Of a stretch of DNA of 64,000 bases, positions 25,759 through 34,902 are shown in pieces. The stretch comes from Bacteroidales bacterium (lineage in GTDB: Bacteria; Bacteroidota; Bacteroidia; Bacteroidales; F082). Position 1 is the stretch's first letter; every line of letters starts with the position of its first letter. Position numbers and translations under genes: made by a program. The notes below the pieces were generated by a model. That model did not search any database. It had not been told where the DNA came from and saw only the letters and a program-made list of their open reading frames with translations. The DNA is taken from positions 155,798 through 219,797 of the forward strand of contig CAAGIO010000022.1 of the NCBI GenBank assembly GCA_900769945.1. The letters run 5' to 3'.

Positions 25759-26001
25759 ATGAAAATTTTTATCTCTAAATTATCTCCAAGGACATCAAGC
25801 AATGATTTAAGGATGTTATTTGAACGTTTCGGCTCCGTTTCGTCGAGCAAAATCATCTGGGACCACGTAACAAAACGCTCCAAATGCTATGGTTTTATTG
25901 AGATGCCAAACGATAATGAGGCGTATGTCGCAATAGTTGAAACAGATGAAATGGAGTTCCAAGGCAGCGTTATTAATGTGAAAAAATCTAAACCTCAATG
26001 A
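25759..26001 (+). CDS. Single-domain RRM RNA-binding protein
   Basis: An 80-residue protein that is a single RNA-recognition motif. RNP2 is IFISKL (residues 3-8) and RNP1 is KCYGFIEM (42-49), with the aromatic residues that stack on RNA bases conserved (F4, Y44, F46). Bacteroidota lack Hfq in many lineages and carry several such small RRM proteins, proposed as global RNA binders. It is a single-gene unit with a leader of about 50 bases. Confidence 0.92.
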   Translation: MKIFISKLSPRTSSNDLRMLFERFGSVSSSKIIWDHVTKRSKCYGFIEMPNDNEAYVAIVETDEMEFQGSVINVKKSKPQ

Positions 26002-26075
26002 GTTTGATAACATAATTAATGCTCAACGATTTGATAATGAATAGGATATAAAAAATTTAAAAAAATTGATTTTTT

Positions 26076-26106
26076 TTATTCCGTTTATGTATTTTTTGTA
26101 TCTTTG
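26076..26106 (+). promoter_or_regulatory. Promoter of tRNA-Arg(TCT)
   Basis: TTG (26076-26078), a 20-base spacer and TATCTTTG (26099-26106), 17 bases before the tRNA. Confidence 0.7.
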
Positions 26107-26123
26107 CAAACGCAAAAAGGAAT

Positions 26124-26197
26124 GGTTCTGTAGCTCAGCTGGATAGAGCAACAGCCTTCTAAGCTGTGGGTCCTGGGTTCGAATCCCAGCGGAATCA
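26124..26197 (+). tRNA. tRNA-Arg (anticodon TCT)
   Basis: A 74-base cloverleaf: acceptor GGTTCTG / CGGAATC, anticodon stem ACAGC/GCTGT with loop CTTCTAA (TCT), T arm CTGGG TTCGAAT CCCAG. CCA is not encoded. It is a single-gene unit. Confidence 0.95.
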
Positions 26198-26205
26198 CGA
26201 CAAAC

Positions 26206-26246
26206 GACCGCAACTTCAATAACACGAGGTTGCGGTTTCCTTTTTC
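26206..26246 (+). terminator. Terminator after tRNA-Arg(TCT)
   Basis: Stem CCGCAAC (26208-26214) / GTTGCGG (26229-26235) with a 14-base loop, followed by TTTCCTTTTT. Confidence 0.75.
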
Positions 26247-26372
26247 CCCTCCGTCATCAATCCAAAATACCTCGTCTGAGACAAAATCTACTAAACCATC
26301 ACGGAAAACATCATCTCCACATCCTGCTTTTTATTATTCTCTGATTTTTTTCTGCCGCTAAAAAAAATATTT

Positions 26373-26380
26373 TATCTTTG
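26373..26380 (+). promoter_or_regulatory. -7 promoter box of the Sua5 gene
   Basis: TATCTTTG, about 98 bases before the chosen ATG. The 5' leader is therefore long, with no recognisable structure seen in it. Confidence 0.5.
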
Positions 26381-26478
26381 CGCGCTTATTAGTGTTTTAC
26401 TGTAAGTTATTCACTATGTAAGCATATTGGACTTTTCCAAAAGTCAGAGATGTGTTGATAATTAAAAAAACTAAACTT

Positions 26479-27090
26479 ATGTTGTTGCAAATACACCCGA
26501 AGAACCCGAACCCGCGCCATATCAAGATGATTCTCGAATGTCTTAACGATGACGGAGTGATAATATTCCCTACCGACACTATTTACGGCATTGGCTGCAG
26601 CATTAACAGCAGCAAGGCTTTCGAGCGTATCGCACAGATAAAAGGCGTGCGTAAAGAAAAGGCGAACTTCTCCTTCATCTTTCATGACCTTAGCATGCTG
26701 TCGCAATTCACAAAGCCAATCAGCAACGACCTTTATAAACTAATGAAGAGAAACCTGCCCGGACCTTTCACATTTATCGTCGAGGCAAACAATAACATCC
26801 CGAAATTGTTTCAAAGCAAGAAGAAAACAATCGGCATCCGAATCCCGGAACAGCCTATCATTACCAATATCGTTAGGGAACTTGGCTCGCCAATAATGAC
26901 AACTTCTATACTTGATGAAGACGAGATATCCGGCTTTTTAACCGATCCGGAGGAGATTTATGACAGATATAAGGACAGAGTTGACCTGATTCTTGATGGA
27001 GGATATGGAGATAATCAAGAAAGCACTATCGTGGATTGTACTGATAATGATATAGTTGTGCTTCGTCAGGGGAAGGGCGTCTTAGATTGA
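26479..27090 (+). CDS. L-threonylcarbamoyladenylate synthase (Sua5/YciO/YrdC family)
   Basis: A 203-residue YrdC-fold protein with PTDTIYGIGCSINSSKAFERIAQIKGVRKEKANFSFIF, ending in the ATP/threonine-binding surface, and LPGPFTFIV and TIGIRIPEQPI, all family motifs. It makes threonylcarbamoyl-AMP for the t6A37 modification of tRNA; its downstream partner TsaD is also in this window (50256-51275). The KGVRKEKAN stretch differs from the common KGRP form, which places it near the YciO branch, so its catalytic role in t6A is likely but not certain. Confidence 0.8.
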   Translation: MLLQIHPKNPNPRHIKMILECLNDDGVIIFPTDTIYGIGCSINSSKAFERIAQIKGVRKEKANFSFIFHDLSMLSQFTKPISNDLYKLMKRNLPGPFTFIVEANNNIPKLFQSKKKTIGIRIPEQPIITNIVRELGSPIMTTSILDEDEISGFLTDPEEIYDRYKDRVDLILDGGYGDNQESTIVDCTDNDIVVLRQGKGVLD

Positions 27091-27112
27091 AAAATTTTTT
27101 TTTAAAAAATTG

Positions 27113-27142
27113 TTGTATGTATTAAAAAATATACTACTTTTG
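27113..27142 (+). promoter_or_regulatory. Promoter of tRNA-Lys
   Basis: TTG (27113-27115), a 19-base spacer and TACTTTTG (27135-27142), 28 bases before the tRNA. Confidence 0.7.
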
Positions 27143-27170
27143 CACTCGCAAACGGACGATAAAAGTTCGG

Positions 27171-27243
27171 GACTCGCTAGCTCAGCAGGTAGAGCATCAC
27201 ACTTTTAATGTGGGGGTCCTGGGTTCGAGCCCCAGGCGGGTCA
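27171..27243 (+). tRNA. tRNA-Lys (anticodon TTT)
   Basis: A 73-base cloverleaf: acceptor GACTCGC / GCGGGTC, anticodon stem TCACA/TGTGG with loop CTTTTAA (TTT), T arm CTGGG TTCGAGC CCCAG. CCA is not encoded. Confidence 0.95.
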
Positions 27244-27284
27244 CAAAAAATTTAGGGGTTAATTTTTGCAAGTAAAATGCATTT

Positions 27285-27315
27285 AGGCTTTAGGTTCTCT
27301 AAAGCCTTTTTTTTT
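27285..27315 (+). terminator. Terminator after tRNA-Lys
   Basis: A perfect 9-bp stem AGGCTTTAG / CTAAAGCCT with a 5-base loop, followed by a run of eight more T. Confidence 0.92.
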
Positions 27316-27445
27316 CTCATGCACCTTCTTCCGTATTGATAGATTTACGTCTCAAGGTTTGAAGGTTATTCCCGCCTTTGACCGTTTGCTCTCATGTGCT
27401 CCCTCGCACCTCCCTGCTGCCATAACCAACAGCCTCCTCCGATAA

Positions 27446-27474
27446 CGAAAAAGAGACGCCCGTGAAAGCGTCTC
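27446..27474 (-). terminator. Terminator after speA
   Basis: On the minus strand GAGACGC (27468-27474) pairs with GCGTCTC (27453-27459), followed by TTTTT, 26 bases past the stop codon. Confidence 0.85.
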
Positions 27475-27499
27475 CATCTAAAACATAACTCTTCCCGCT

Positions 27500-29413
27500 T
27501 TATTCGAGATAGGTGTACCCGTAAAGTCCAGAGCGATAGTTCGAGAGAAACTCCTTGCCTTCCTCCACTGTGATTTTCCCGGCCTTCACGCAGCTCGTAA
27601 CCCATGACTCAACAGTCCTGACGAGTTTCTTGGGACTATATTGTACATATTCCAAGACCTCGGCAACAGTCTCACCATCGATAAGCTGGTCTATGTAGTA
27701 ACCCTTCTCGTCAACAGAGACGTGAACGGCATTGGTATCACCGAAGAGGTTGTGCATGTCGCCGAGAATCTCCTGATAAGCGCCAATCAGGAAGACACCT
27801 ATATAATAAGGTTCGTTCTTCACGAAGGAATGAACCGGGAGGTTGTGCGACAGGCTGTGTCCTGTTACGTAAGTCGTCATCTTTCCGTCAGAATCGCAGG
27901 TTATGTCTTGGAGTGTGGCTACCCTGTCCGGATACTCGTTGAGACGGTGGATAGGCATCACTGGGAACACTTGGTCAATAGCCCAAGCGTCGGGGAGTGA
28001 CTGGAACATTGAGAAGTTGCAGAAATATTTGTCGGCGAGGAGCTTAGGAAGGGTGAGCAGCTCATCGGGGACGCGTTTCTGTGAGGCGCACAGCTGGTTT
28101 ATCTCTTGTGCTATAGACCAGAATAGACGCTCTATCTTGGCTCTTGTCTTCAAATCTATGAGCCCCATGCTGAAGCGGTCGAGAGCCTCCTCCCTGATTT
28201 CCTGTGCGTCGTGCCATGTCTCAAGCATTGACGACTGCTTGCTCGAAAGATTCTCCCATGTGTCGTACAGGTCGTGTATCAATTCATGGTCATCGTCCTC
28301 AACTTTCTCTGACTCGTCGTCCCATTTGGGCAGCGATGCCGTCTCAAGGACCTCCATGATGAGGACGGAGTGGTGCGCCGTCAAAGCTCTTCCCGACTCA
28401 TTAATGATGTTAGGGTGCTTCAGCCCGTTCTTGTCGCAAGCGTCAACGATGGAGAAGATGGCGTCATTGACATATTCTTGAATGCTGTAGTTAACGCTGC
28501 TCGCGCTGTTGGCGGAATGCGTCCCGTCATAGTCAACGCCAAGGCCTCCGCCAATGTCAACGAACTCAATGTTGAATCCCATCTTGTGAAGCTGCACGTA
28601 GAACTGTGCGGCCTCCTTCAAGGCTATCTTGATACTTCTTATCTTTGTCACTTGGCTTCCAATGTGATAATGCACGAGCTTCAGGCAGTGTGTGAGGTTG
28701 TTTTTCTCAAGATACTCAAGGGCTTCGAGCAACTCTGACGATGACAGCCCGAACTTGGAGGCGTCACCACCGGAGTCCTCCCATTTGCCGGCACCTGAGC
28801 TCGCGAGCTTGATGCGGATGCCGATGTTTGGAGTGACCTTGAGTTGCTTCGACACCTTGGTGATGAGGCGCAGTTCGTTCATCTTCTCAACAACAATAAT
28901 AATCTTGCGACCCATCTTCTGGGCAAGCAGCGCTAACTCGATGAAACTCTCGTCCTTGTATCCGTTGCAGATAATGAGCGACTCTGAGTCGGTGTTAGAT
29001 GCTATGATAGCATGAAGCTCCGGCTTGGAACCAGCCTCAAGGCCGATGTTGAACTTCTTGCCGTGACTCACAATCTCGTCAACAACAGGGCGCATCTGGT
29101 TAACCTTAATAGGAAACACAATATAGTTGTTGCCCTTGAAGTCGTATTCTTTCGCCGCCGCCTTAAAACAAGAGTCAATCTTCTCAATTCGAGTGTCTAT
29201 GATGTCGGGAAAACGAATCAGCATAGGGGCCGACACGTCACGGAGCTGTAACTCGTCAACAAGCTCACGCAAATCTACTGAAGCGCATCCTTGTCGCGGA
29301 GTGACGATTACATTTCCTTTCTCATTGATAGAAAAGTAGTTTATTCCCCAATTGTTGATGTTGTATAGCTCTTCCGAGTCCTCAACACGCCATTTTCTCA
29401 TGCTTCTACCCAT
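27500..29413 (-). CDS. speA: Biosynthetic arginine decarboxylase
   Basis: A 637-residue PLP enzyme of the alanine-racemase-fold decarboxylases, matching bacterial SpeA in length. The PLP lysine is K103 in VFPIKVNQMRPVV; the glycine-rich phosphate-binding segment is DIGGGLGVDYDGTHS; NESGRALTAHHSVLIMEV follows. It converts arginine to agmatine, the first step of polyamine synthesis. The start at 29413 (MGRSMRKW) is chosen because the -7 box 29450-29457 overlaps the longer frame; a second Met at 29401 is possible. It has its own promoter and terminator. Confidence 0.95.
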   Translation of the reverse strand: MGRSMRKWRVEDSEELYNINNWGINYFSINEKGNVIVTPRQGCASVDLRELVDELQLRDVSAPMLIRFPDIIDTRIEKIDSCFKAAAKEYDFKGNNYIVFPIKVNQMRPVVDEIVSHGKKFNIGLEAGSKPELHAIIASNTDSESLIICNGYKDESFIELALLAQKMGRKIIIVVEKMNELRLITKVSKQLKVTPNIGIRIKLASSGAGKWEDSGGDASKFGLSSSELLEALEYLEKNNLTHCLKLVHYHIGSQVTKIRSIKIALKEAAQFYVQLHKMGFNIEFVDIGGGLGVDYDGTHSANSASSVNYSIQEYVNDAIFSIVDACDKNGLKHPNIINESGRALTAHHSVLIMEVLETASLPKWDDESEKVEDDDHELIHDLYDTWENLSSKQSSMLETWHDAQEIREEALDRFSMGLIDLKTRAKIERLFWSIAQEINQLCASQKRVPDELLTLPKLLADKYFCNFSMFQSLPDAWAIDQVFPVMPIHRLNEYPDRVATLQDITCDSDGKMTTYVTGHSLSHNLPVHSFVKNEPYYIGVFLIGAYQEILGDMHNLFGDTNAVHVSVDEKGYYIDQLIDGETVAEVLEYVQYSPKKLVRTVESWVTSCVKAGKITVEEGKEFLSNYRSGLYGYTYLE

Positions 29414-29449
29414 ATTCTTTGTAGTCGAATTATTTGTTGTTAAACTTTG

Positions 29450-29457
29450 CAAAAATA
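29450..29457 (-). promoter_or_regulatory. -7 promoter box of speA
   Basis: Minus-strand TATTTTTG, 36 bases before the start codon. Confidence 0.6.
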
Positions 29458-29592
29458 TGGAAATAAACTTAATAATCTCAAAAAAAATGCAATATCCGCC
29501 TGTTTTTATTCAAAAAGAAGGTTTTTCATCTTCTTTTTTAGAAAAATATCGTCGGGAGAACTGCACTGATGTTTTCAAAAGAAGAAAAACGT

Positions 29593-29600
29593 TATCTTTG
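29593..29600 (+). promoter_or_regulatory. -7 promoter box of the BadF-type kinase gene
   Basis: TATCTTTG, 10 bases before the ATG, so the leader would be only a few bases long. Confidence 0.6.
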
Positions 29601-29610
29601 CGAAAAAAAT

Positions 29611-30453
29611 ATGATACTTGTTGTTGACTGCGGTGCCACTAAAAGTGAATGGTTGTTGGCTGACAACTGTTCCGTTGTCTCGAGTGTTGTCACGGACGGT
29701 TTCAATCCGAATATCACCGTCCACGACGCCATCTCGGCAATCATCTGTAACGCCATTAACGCTCTGCCCTCTATCTGTGATGCCGATAGGATTTTTTTCT
29801 ACGGCTCCGGCTGCGGAAATGATGCTAACCGCCTGATTATAAAGTCGGTGCTCGAACCTATGTTTACGAAGTCGGAAGTCTTTGTCTATCCCGACACTCT
29901 TGCCACATGCCATGCCTTGTTTGCCGACAAAGCGGGTGTCGCCTGTATCCTCGGCACCGGCTCTAACGCCTGCCTTTATGACGGCTCTCACATTGTGCGT
30001 AACGCCAACTCTCTCGGCTTCATGATTGGTGACGAGGGTAGCGGCTGCCATATCGGGAAGATTATCGCCCGCGACTATTTCTATGGCATCATGCCTGAAG
30101 ACCTTAGCCGTGATTTCCTCGCTGACTATAATATTGACAGGGACTCTTTCCTGAGAAACGTCTATCATAACGGCTCTCCTTCAAAATACCTTTCCTCGTT
30201 CACACTTTTCGCCAAAGAACATTTGTCGCATCATTATATTCAGAATGTTGTCGGACAATGCTTTGACGAGTTTATCGAGCGCATGGTTATGCCTTTATCC
30301 GCCGGACTGCCGCTCGGCTTCGTGGGCTCGGTGGCTTACGGTTTCAGCGAGATTTTGTCAGAGAAAGTGTCAGAACACGGGCTTACTATCTCTAAAGTGT
30401 TGAAAACCCCAGCAGAAGAGCTTGTGAGATTCTATCAGAGAAGTCTATTTTGA
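29611..30453 (+). CDS. BadF/BadG-type ATPase, N-acetylglucosamine-kinase-like
   Basis: A 280-residue ASKHA-fold protein. The phosphate-1 loop is DCGATKSEW (residues 6-14), with ILGTGSNACLYDG as the phosphate-2 region and GDEGSGCHIGK following. These match the BadF/BadG/BcrA family, whose Bacteroidota members are annotated as N-acetylglucosamine kinases. It would phosphorylate an amino sugar, fitting the GH20 hexosaminidase elsewhere in the window, but the substrate is inferred. Its 3' end overlaps the convergent DUF5686 gene by 9 bases. Confidence 0.8.
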   Translation: MILVVDCGATKSEWLLADNCSVVSSVVTDGFNPNITVHDAISAIICNAINALPSICDADRIFFYGSGCGNDANRLIIKSVLEPMFTKSEVFVYPDTLATCHALFADKAGVACILGTGSNACLYDGSHIVRNANSLGFMIGDEGSGCHIGKIIARDYFYGIMPEDLSRDFLADYNIDRDSFLRNVYHNGSPSKYLSSFTLFAKEHLSHHYIQNVVGQCFDEFIERMVMPLSAGLPLGFVGSVAYGFSEILSEKVSEHGLTISKVLKTPAEELVRFYQRSLF

Positions 30454-32853
30454 GAAAAGAATCCTGACCTTGAAGGCGAAATTGTCGGCTACTTTGTCGA
30501 AAGAATACGCGCCGTAACGATAATATACTCCGAAACCTAATTTTACAAACATCATGTTGATGATGTTGTCTAACACTAATCCGCTTTCAAAATAGCCTTT
30601 GTCCATGCTCTTGAGTGACTCTCCACAATAATAACGTGGCGTTTGCAAAGAGCCGATGCCGAAGTTGGCGTCAATGACAAGCTCAGGGGATAATCGTTTG
30701 AAGGTGAATATCTTCCCGAAGTTATGGCTGAAGAACACCGAAGCAAAACGGTCGCAGAAGAACTCGTTAATTAGCATTGTTGAGAAACAGGCGTTGGAAT
30801 ACAAGGCAAGTCCGTCATTGTTTCCGTAGATACCAAACAGCATAGGTGTGGGGACATCTCCTATGGTATGTCCCGCCTGAATCATGAGTGACGAGCTGCC
30901 GAAATGCGTTATCTCCCAACCCATATTCATCTGAACCTGAAGGCGGTAGAAATCATACTCGCCTCCCAACACTCCGCTGAAGCCTCTCTTGCATGTCAGG
31001 AAGATTTCAGGGTTCGCGCCTTTGTACGTCCTTAACCCGTTAGACGAGGAGATGTGTTTCTCGCCGAAGGCAGCCCGAAGCTTGAAGTCTATAGATGGAA
31101 TAATGTAGCGCGCCTCATCATTGTAGTCGTTGATGTCATTGAGAGAGAACCTCAGATATGCTTTGAAAATCTTCAGAAACCGAGATGAGATCTCAACAAA
31201 GAAATTGTCGTTCAGCGTCGTACATTTCACGTAGTTGAACTTGATGTGATCACTGCTAAGTATATTATAATTGCTGTTGATGATGCCGTAATGTCCGAGG
31301 TTGTAGTAATGGCGTGTTGCATAAAGTTTGAGGTTTGAATCAGTCTTTTTGTTTAAGAAGAAGGTGATGCCGCCACCATAGTTGAATTTCTTGCGTGCGG
31401 GATAATAACCGCCCCAAGCATTCATGCGAAGCGTTTTTGACAGCTTTTCATTGGTGTTAAAACTCAGTCCAAGATAGGCTTTGTTTGCCTTGTGATATGA
31501 GAATATACCGTTCAGGTTCAGGTCGATGACGCCAATATGCACTGAGCTGTTTTCCCCGAAGTTCATTATCGAGCTGGTCATTTTGTCAAGGTCGATGCCT
31601 TCTGCCTTGAGGAGAGAGTCCATGAAGGTGTGGGTGTTGATGATGCGTTCCTCCATGCCGTCGCTTCTGTACTTGTTCCAATATTCACTGTCTTTCATCG
31701 TGCTGTTTTCGCTGACGTTGATGTCGGCTCCCCTAAAGACACTGTTGTCTATCGCCTCATTGATTTTTATGTCGCTGATGAAGCTCTTCCCGACGCCAAT
31801 GAGTTCGCACTGTCCTGACTGCGAGTCGCCACCCAACACCAAGCTGTTCCCCGATATTCCAAAGGACAAGAGCGTGAGGTTGGTGTTCAGTTGTTTCGGA
31901 AACCAAATGGTGTCGTTAATCTTCTCATAAAACTGCTGTATCATTACTTTTGGGAAGGCGTCGTTCTCGTAAGGCTCTGTCTTGATGTTGATTATCGCCC
32001 AACAGTCGGAATGCACGGTTAGCGTGCCTTTCAATCCGTTGGAGACGTTGTTGCGCCTTGGAATGAACGATATTGTGAAAACAGTGTCGTTGCCTGAAGC
32101 AGGTATGGCTGACTCAAGGTTGAAATAGTATCTCGATTTGTTCGAGGGGAGGATAGGATTGGAATATTTTTTTTGTGAGATGACGATGTTGTTGTCGTAA
32201 AGGTTGAGGCTCTGCATCTTATCTAAAATATAGAAATGCTCCGGATTCGACATGCCTGATATTATGCTCGCCTTGATGTTCCTTTTGTCTTTGTTGGGCT
32301 TCTTATGGAATACCTCCGACGCCGTTTCCATTATCATAACGTCGTTATTCTTAACCAACTCCTTGATATCCATAAGCTCGTAGTCTGTGATTCTCATGGT
32401 ATCGAAGGTGACTATCATCCTGTCGTAGATGTTGTAGGAAAAAGAAGGAATGTTGTCGATGTTGTTCCTCGCCCTATATTTGCTTACGCTGTCAATCACT
32501 CTGTTTGCCGGGTTGTTCCTTTCGTCAACAACTACTTCCTGCAACTCGATATTGTTTCTTGACATTGTAATAACACCTTGGAAATCATCATTTATTATAT
32601 CGACACTTTTTGAATTGTAACCAACGTATGAGCAGGTGAGCCTGTATATATCTTTTTCGCTTCTAATACAAAATCTGCCATCGATGTCGGTAGCAGTGCC
32701 GAAAGTGCCGTCGTCATTGACAATGATATTTACAAAAGACAGAGGGTGCTTGTTAATGCTGTCTATTACAACTCCTTTAACTTCAATGACTTGAGCTTTT
32801 ATTGTCAGACAAAGAAAAAGAAGAAAGCTTGTAATTAAATATTTCAATTTCAT
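30445..32853 (-). CDS. CarboxypepD_reg-like / DUF5686 outer-membrane protein
   Basis: An 802-residue exported protein. A signal peptide (LITSFLLFLCLTIKAQ) is followed by a carboxypeptidase-regulatory-like domain (about 22-105: VKGVVIDSINKHPLSFVNIIV). A DUF5686-type body follows (from about 120: VIDSVSKYRARNNIDN, FSYNIYDR), and the C-terminal half looks like a beta-barrel ending in VRILFSK. It is related in layout to TonB receptors but no plug motif is seen. Function is unknown. The start at 32853 follows the -7 box at 32869-32876. Confidence 0.85.
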   Translation of the reverse strand: MKLKYLITSFLLFLCLTIKAQVIEVKGVVIDSINKHPLSFVNIIVNDDGTFGTATDIDGRFCIRSEKDIYRLTCSYVGYNSKSVDIINDDFQGVITMSRNNIELQEVVVDERNNPANRVIDSVSKYRARNNIDNIPSFSYNIYDRMIVTFDTMRITDYELMDIKELVKNNDVMIMETASEVFHKKPNKDKRNIKASIISGMSNPEHFYILDKMQSLNLYDNNIVISQKKYSNPILPSNKSRYYFNLESAIPASGNDTVFTISFIPRRNNVSNGLKGTLTVHSDCWAIINIKTEPYENDAFPKVMIQQFYEKINDTIWFPKQLNTNLTLLSFGISGNSLVLGGDSQSGQCELIGVGKSFISDIKINEAIDNSVFRGADINVSENSTMKDSEYWNKYRSDGMEERIINTHTFMDSLLKAEGIDLDKMTSSIMNFGENSSVHIGVIDLNLNGIFSYHKANKAYLGLSFNTNEKLSKTLRMNAWGGYYPARKKFNYGGGITFFLNKKTDSNLKLYATRHYYNLGHYGIINSNYNILSSDHIKFNYVKCTTLNDNFFVEISSRFLKIFKAYLRFSLNDINDYNDEARYIIPSIDFKLRAAFGEKHISSSNGLRTYKGANPEIFLTCKRGFSGVLGGEYDFYRLQVQMNMGWEITHFGSSSLMIQAGHTIGDVPTPMLFGIYGNNDGLALYSNACFSTMLINEFFCDRFASVFFSHNFGKIFTFKRLSPELVIDANFGIGSLQTPRYYCGESLKSMDKGYFESGLVLDNIINMMFVKLGFGVYYRYGAYSFDKVADNFAFKVRILFSK

Positions 32854-32868
32854 TATTTCAAATTTCTG

Positions 32869-32876
32869 CAAAAGTA
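32869..32876 (-). promoter_or_regulatory. -7 promoter box of the DUF5686 gene
   Basis: Minus-strand TACTTTTG, 15 bases before the start codon. Confidence 0.6.
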
Positions 32877-32959
32877 AGAAATTGTATTTTAATTGACAAA
32901 AAAATATTTTATATAAGGTGTAATTTTTGATTAACAAATAAACGGTATGCTATTTTCAT

Positions 32960-32967
32960 TATTTTTG
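32960..32967 (+). promoter_or_regulatory. -7 promoter box of the thioesterase operon
   Basis: TATTTTTG, 16 bases before the ATG at 32984. Confidence 0.6.
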
Positions 32968-32983
32968 CAGTCAAAAAAGAAGC

Positions 32984-33394
32984 ATGAAGAAGTATATTTT
33001 CACCACGGAGATGGAGACTCGTGATTATGAGTGTGATATCCAAGGGATTGTGAACAATGCGAACTATCAGCATTACCTTGAGGCCACGCGTCATAAATGG
33101 CTTTCTGAAGAGGGTTTCTCATTCAGCAGATGGCATGAAGATGGGATAGATGTTGTTGTTTCTGAGATAAACATTAAATATCACAGGCCGTTGAGGGGAA
33201 TGGAGGTCTTTGTCTCGTGCCTGAACCTGAGAAGGGAAGGGATAAGGTTTATTTTTGAGCAAGACATATATAGGAAGAGCGATATGCGGTTGTGTGTCTC
33301 TGCCTTGGTGACGACGGTGTTCACTGTGGGTGGGCGACCGAGCAGGGGAGAGGAAGGTGCTGCATTGTTTGCTAAATATCTTGATAATGAATGA
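32984..33394 (+). CDS. Acyl-CoA thioesterase, 4HBT (hotdog) family
   Basis: A 136-residue hotdog-fold protein. The 4-hydroxybenzoyl-CoA-thioesterase-type active-site helix is CDIQGIVNNANYQHYLEATR with the likely catalytic Asp18. VVVSEINIKYHRPL is the next conserved strand. It would hydrolyse acyl-CoA or acyl-ACP thioesters; the chain is unknown. The next gene starts inside its last codons (8-base overlap), so the two are co-translated. Confidence 0.88.
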   Translation: MKKYIFTTEMETRDYECDIQGIVNNANYQHYLEATRHKWLSEEGFSFSRWHEDGIDVVVSEINIKYHRPLRGMEVFVSCLNLRREGIRFIFEQDIYRKSDMRLCVSALVTTVFTVGGRPSRGEEGAALFAKYLDNE

Positions 33395-34427
33395 TTTGGC
33401 GAGGCTTCGTCTTCAGAGCCAGCATCTTCTCAATCCGGTGTTGCCTGATGCTGCCAGCGTGGTGTCTCGTCTCGTTGCCGTCCAGGCTCAGGAATATAGG
33501 TTGATGCGCTGGGCTGTGGAGATGCGCACAACACAGGCGTCTGCGGAAAGTTTCCAGAAGGCGTTCGATTCCGGGGAGATTGTCCGCCTGCACCTCATGC
33601 GTGGCACATGGCACCTTGTCGCCGCTATCGACTACGGCTGGCTCTTCGATCTTGTCGCAAAAAAAGCGATGTCCGTGATAAAAGGCTGGATGAGCGGTAA
33701 CAAGATTTCTATCCCTGAAGACGAAATGTCTCTCGTGAGCGACATACTCGCGGAAACGGCCTCTGACAAAGGCAGCGCGACGACAGAGGATTTTGTCGAG
33801 GCTCTCGCAAGGAAAGACATATCTATGGATAAGCACCGGCTCTCATACCATATTCGCATTAACGAGCTGCGCGGCGTGCTGTGCAGCGGGAACCTCACGA
33901 AAATGAAGGCAACCTACAGCCTCGTACATGACAAAATAAAAAACACCGTGCGAATGAGCAGGGAAGAGGCTCTGAACACCATCACCCTAAGGTATTTCAA
34001 AAGCAGAGGACCTGCAACGCTCCAAGATTTCGTGTGGTGGTCGGGACTGACCGTCAGCGAATGCAAAAGAGGTGTTGACTCTGCTGGAAACATACTGAAA
34101 AAAATCAACATTGATGGCAAGGAGTTCCTCATTCATGAATCGTGCACCGAACCACCGGTCTCGAAAAAGGAACTCATCATTCTGCCGCCTTATGACGAAT
34201 ATCTCATCTCTTATAAAACCAGAGACATCGCTGTCCCTCAACAGTATAGGGCGAAAGCGCACAACAATAGCGGGATATTCTATCCTGTGGTGCTAAAAGA
34301 TGGCATCGTATGCGGAAACTGGAAGCCTTTCGGAACATCTCCCGAAGCCGCGTTTTTCAATCATAATGCCGATACTTCCGACATCTCTGAACAATGGGCC
34401 AAATACCAGCGTTTCCTCTCATCATAA
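33387..34427 (+). CDS. AlkZ-like winged-helix DNA glycosylase (HTH_42 family)
   Basis: A 346-residue protein of the winged-helix family that includes AlkZ/AlkX (YcaQ) interstrand-crosslink DNA glycosylases. The N-terminal region SVVSRLVAVQAQEYRLMRWA carries a Q-x-Q motif (Q33, Q35), the catalytic signature of the AlkZ branch rather than the Q-x-D of YcaQ. VRLHLMRGTWHLVAAIDYGWL and LILPPYDEYLISYKTRD are further conserved parts. It would unhook bulky alkylated bases. The ATG at 33387 overlaps the thioesterase stop. Confidence 0.8.
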   Translation: MNDLARLRLQSQHLLNPVLPDAASVVSRLVAVQAQEYRLMRWAVEMRTTQASAESFQKAFDSGEIVRLHLMRGTWHLVAAIDYGWLFDLVAKKAMSVIKGWMSGNKISIPEDEMSLVSDILAETASDKGSATTEDFVEALARKDISMDKHRLSYHIRINELRGVLCSGNLTKMKATYSLVHDKIKNTVRMSREEALNTITLRYFKSRGPATLQDFVWWSGLTVSECKRGVDSAGNILKKINIDGKEFLIHESCTEPPVSKKELIILPPYDEYLISYKTRDIAVPQQYRAKAHNNSGIFYPVVLKDGIVCGNWKPFGTSPEAAFFNHNADTSDISEQWAKYQRFLSS

Positions 34428-34478
34428 ACCACCGATATTTTATTTTTCTCCCCCATACTCCCATCCACGAAATATTTT

Positions 34479-34486
34479 TATATTTG
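34479..34486 (+). promoter_or_regulatory. -7 promoter box of the FKBP operon
   Basis: TATATTTG, 19 bases before the ATG at 34506. Confidence 0.6.
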
Positions 34487-34505
34487 CAACCTAATTTTTG
34501 AAAAG

Positions 34506-34901
34506 ATGAATAAAGAATATTGTCAGAAAAACAAGGAATGGCTTGCTAATAAAGCCAAGGAAGACGGTGTAGTCGCACTGCCAAAAGGTATATATTATAA
34601 GGTGCTCGCCTCGGGAGAGGATAACGGAAAGACCGCCCAACCACTTAATGTCATCACAGCTCACTATGCCGGACAGACTATCGACGGCAAGCAGTTTGAT
34701 AGCAGCTATGGCTCCGAACCTCTCACTATCAGGCTGAACCAACTTATTGAAGGATGGGTGATTGCTATTCAGAAAATGCACGTGGGTGACAAATGGGAGC
34801 TTTATATCCCTTCTGAAATGGGCTACGGCAACTATTCAATGCCCGGCATCCCCGGCGGCTCTACCCTGATTTTCCAAATCGAACTACTTGCTATCCAATG
34901 A
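34506..34901 (+). CDS. FKBP-type peptidyl-prolyl cis-trans isomerase
   Basis: A 131-residue FKBP-fold protein with no export signal, so cytoplasmic. Family motifs are VITAHYAGQTIDGKQFDSSY, GWVIAIQKMHVGDKWELYIP and GYGNYSMPGIPGGSTLIFQIELL. It accelerates prolyl isomerisation during folding. The N-terminal ~30 residues form a short helical extension (NKEYCQKNKEWLANKAK). The next gene starts one base after its stop. Confidence 0.92.
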   Translation: MNKEYCQKNKEWLANKAKEDGVVALPKGIYYKVLASGEDNGKTAQPLNVITAHYAGQTIDGKQFDSSYGSEPLTIRLNQLIEGWVIAIQKMHVGDKWELYIPSEMGYGNYSMPGIPGGSTLIFQIELLAIQ

Positions 34902-34902
34902 T

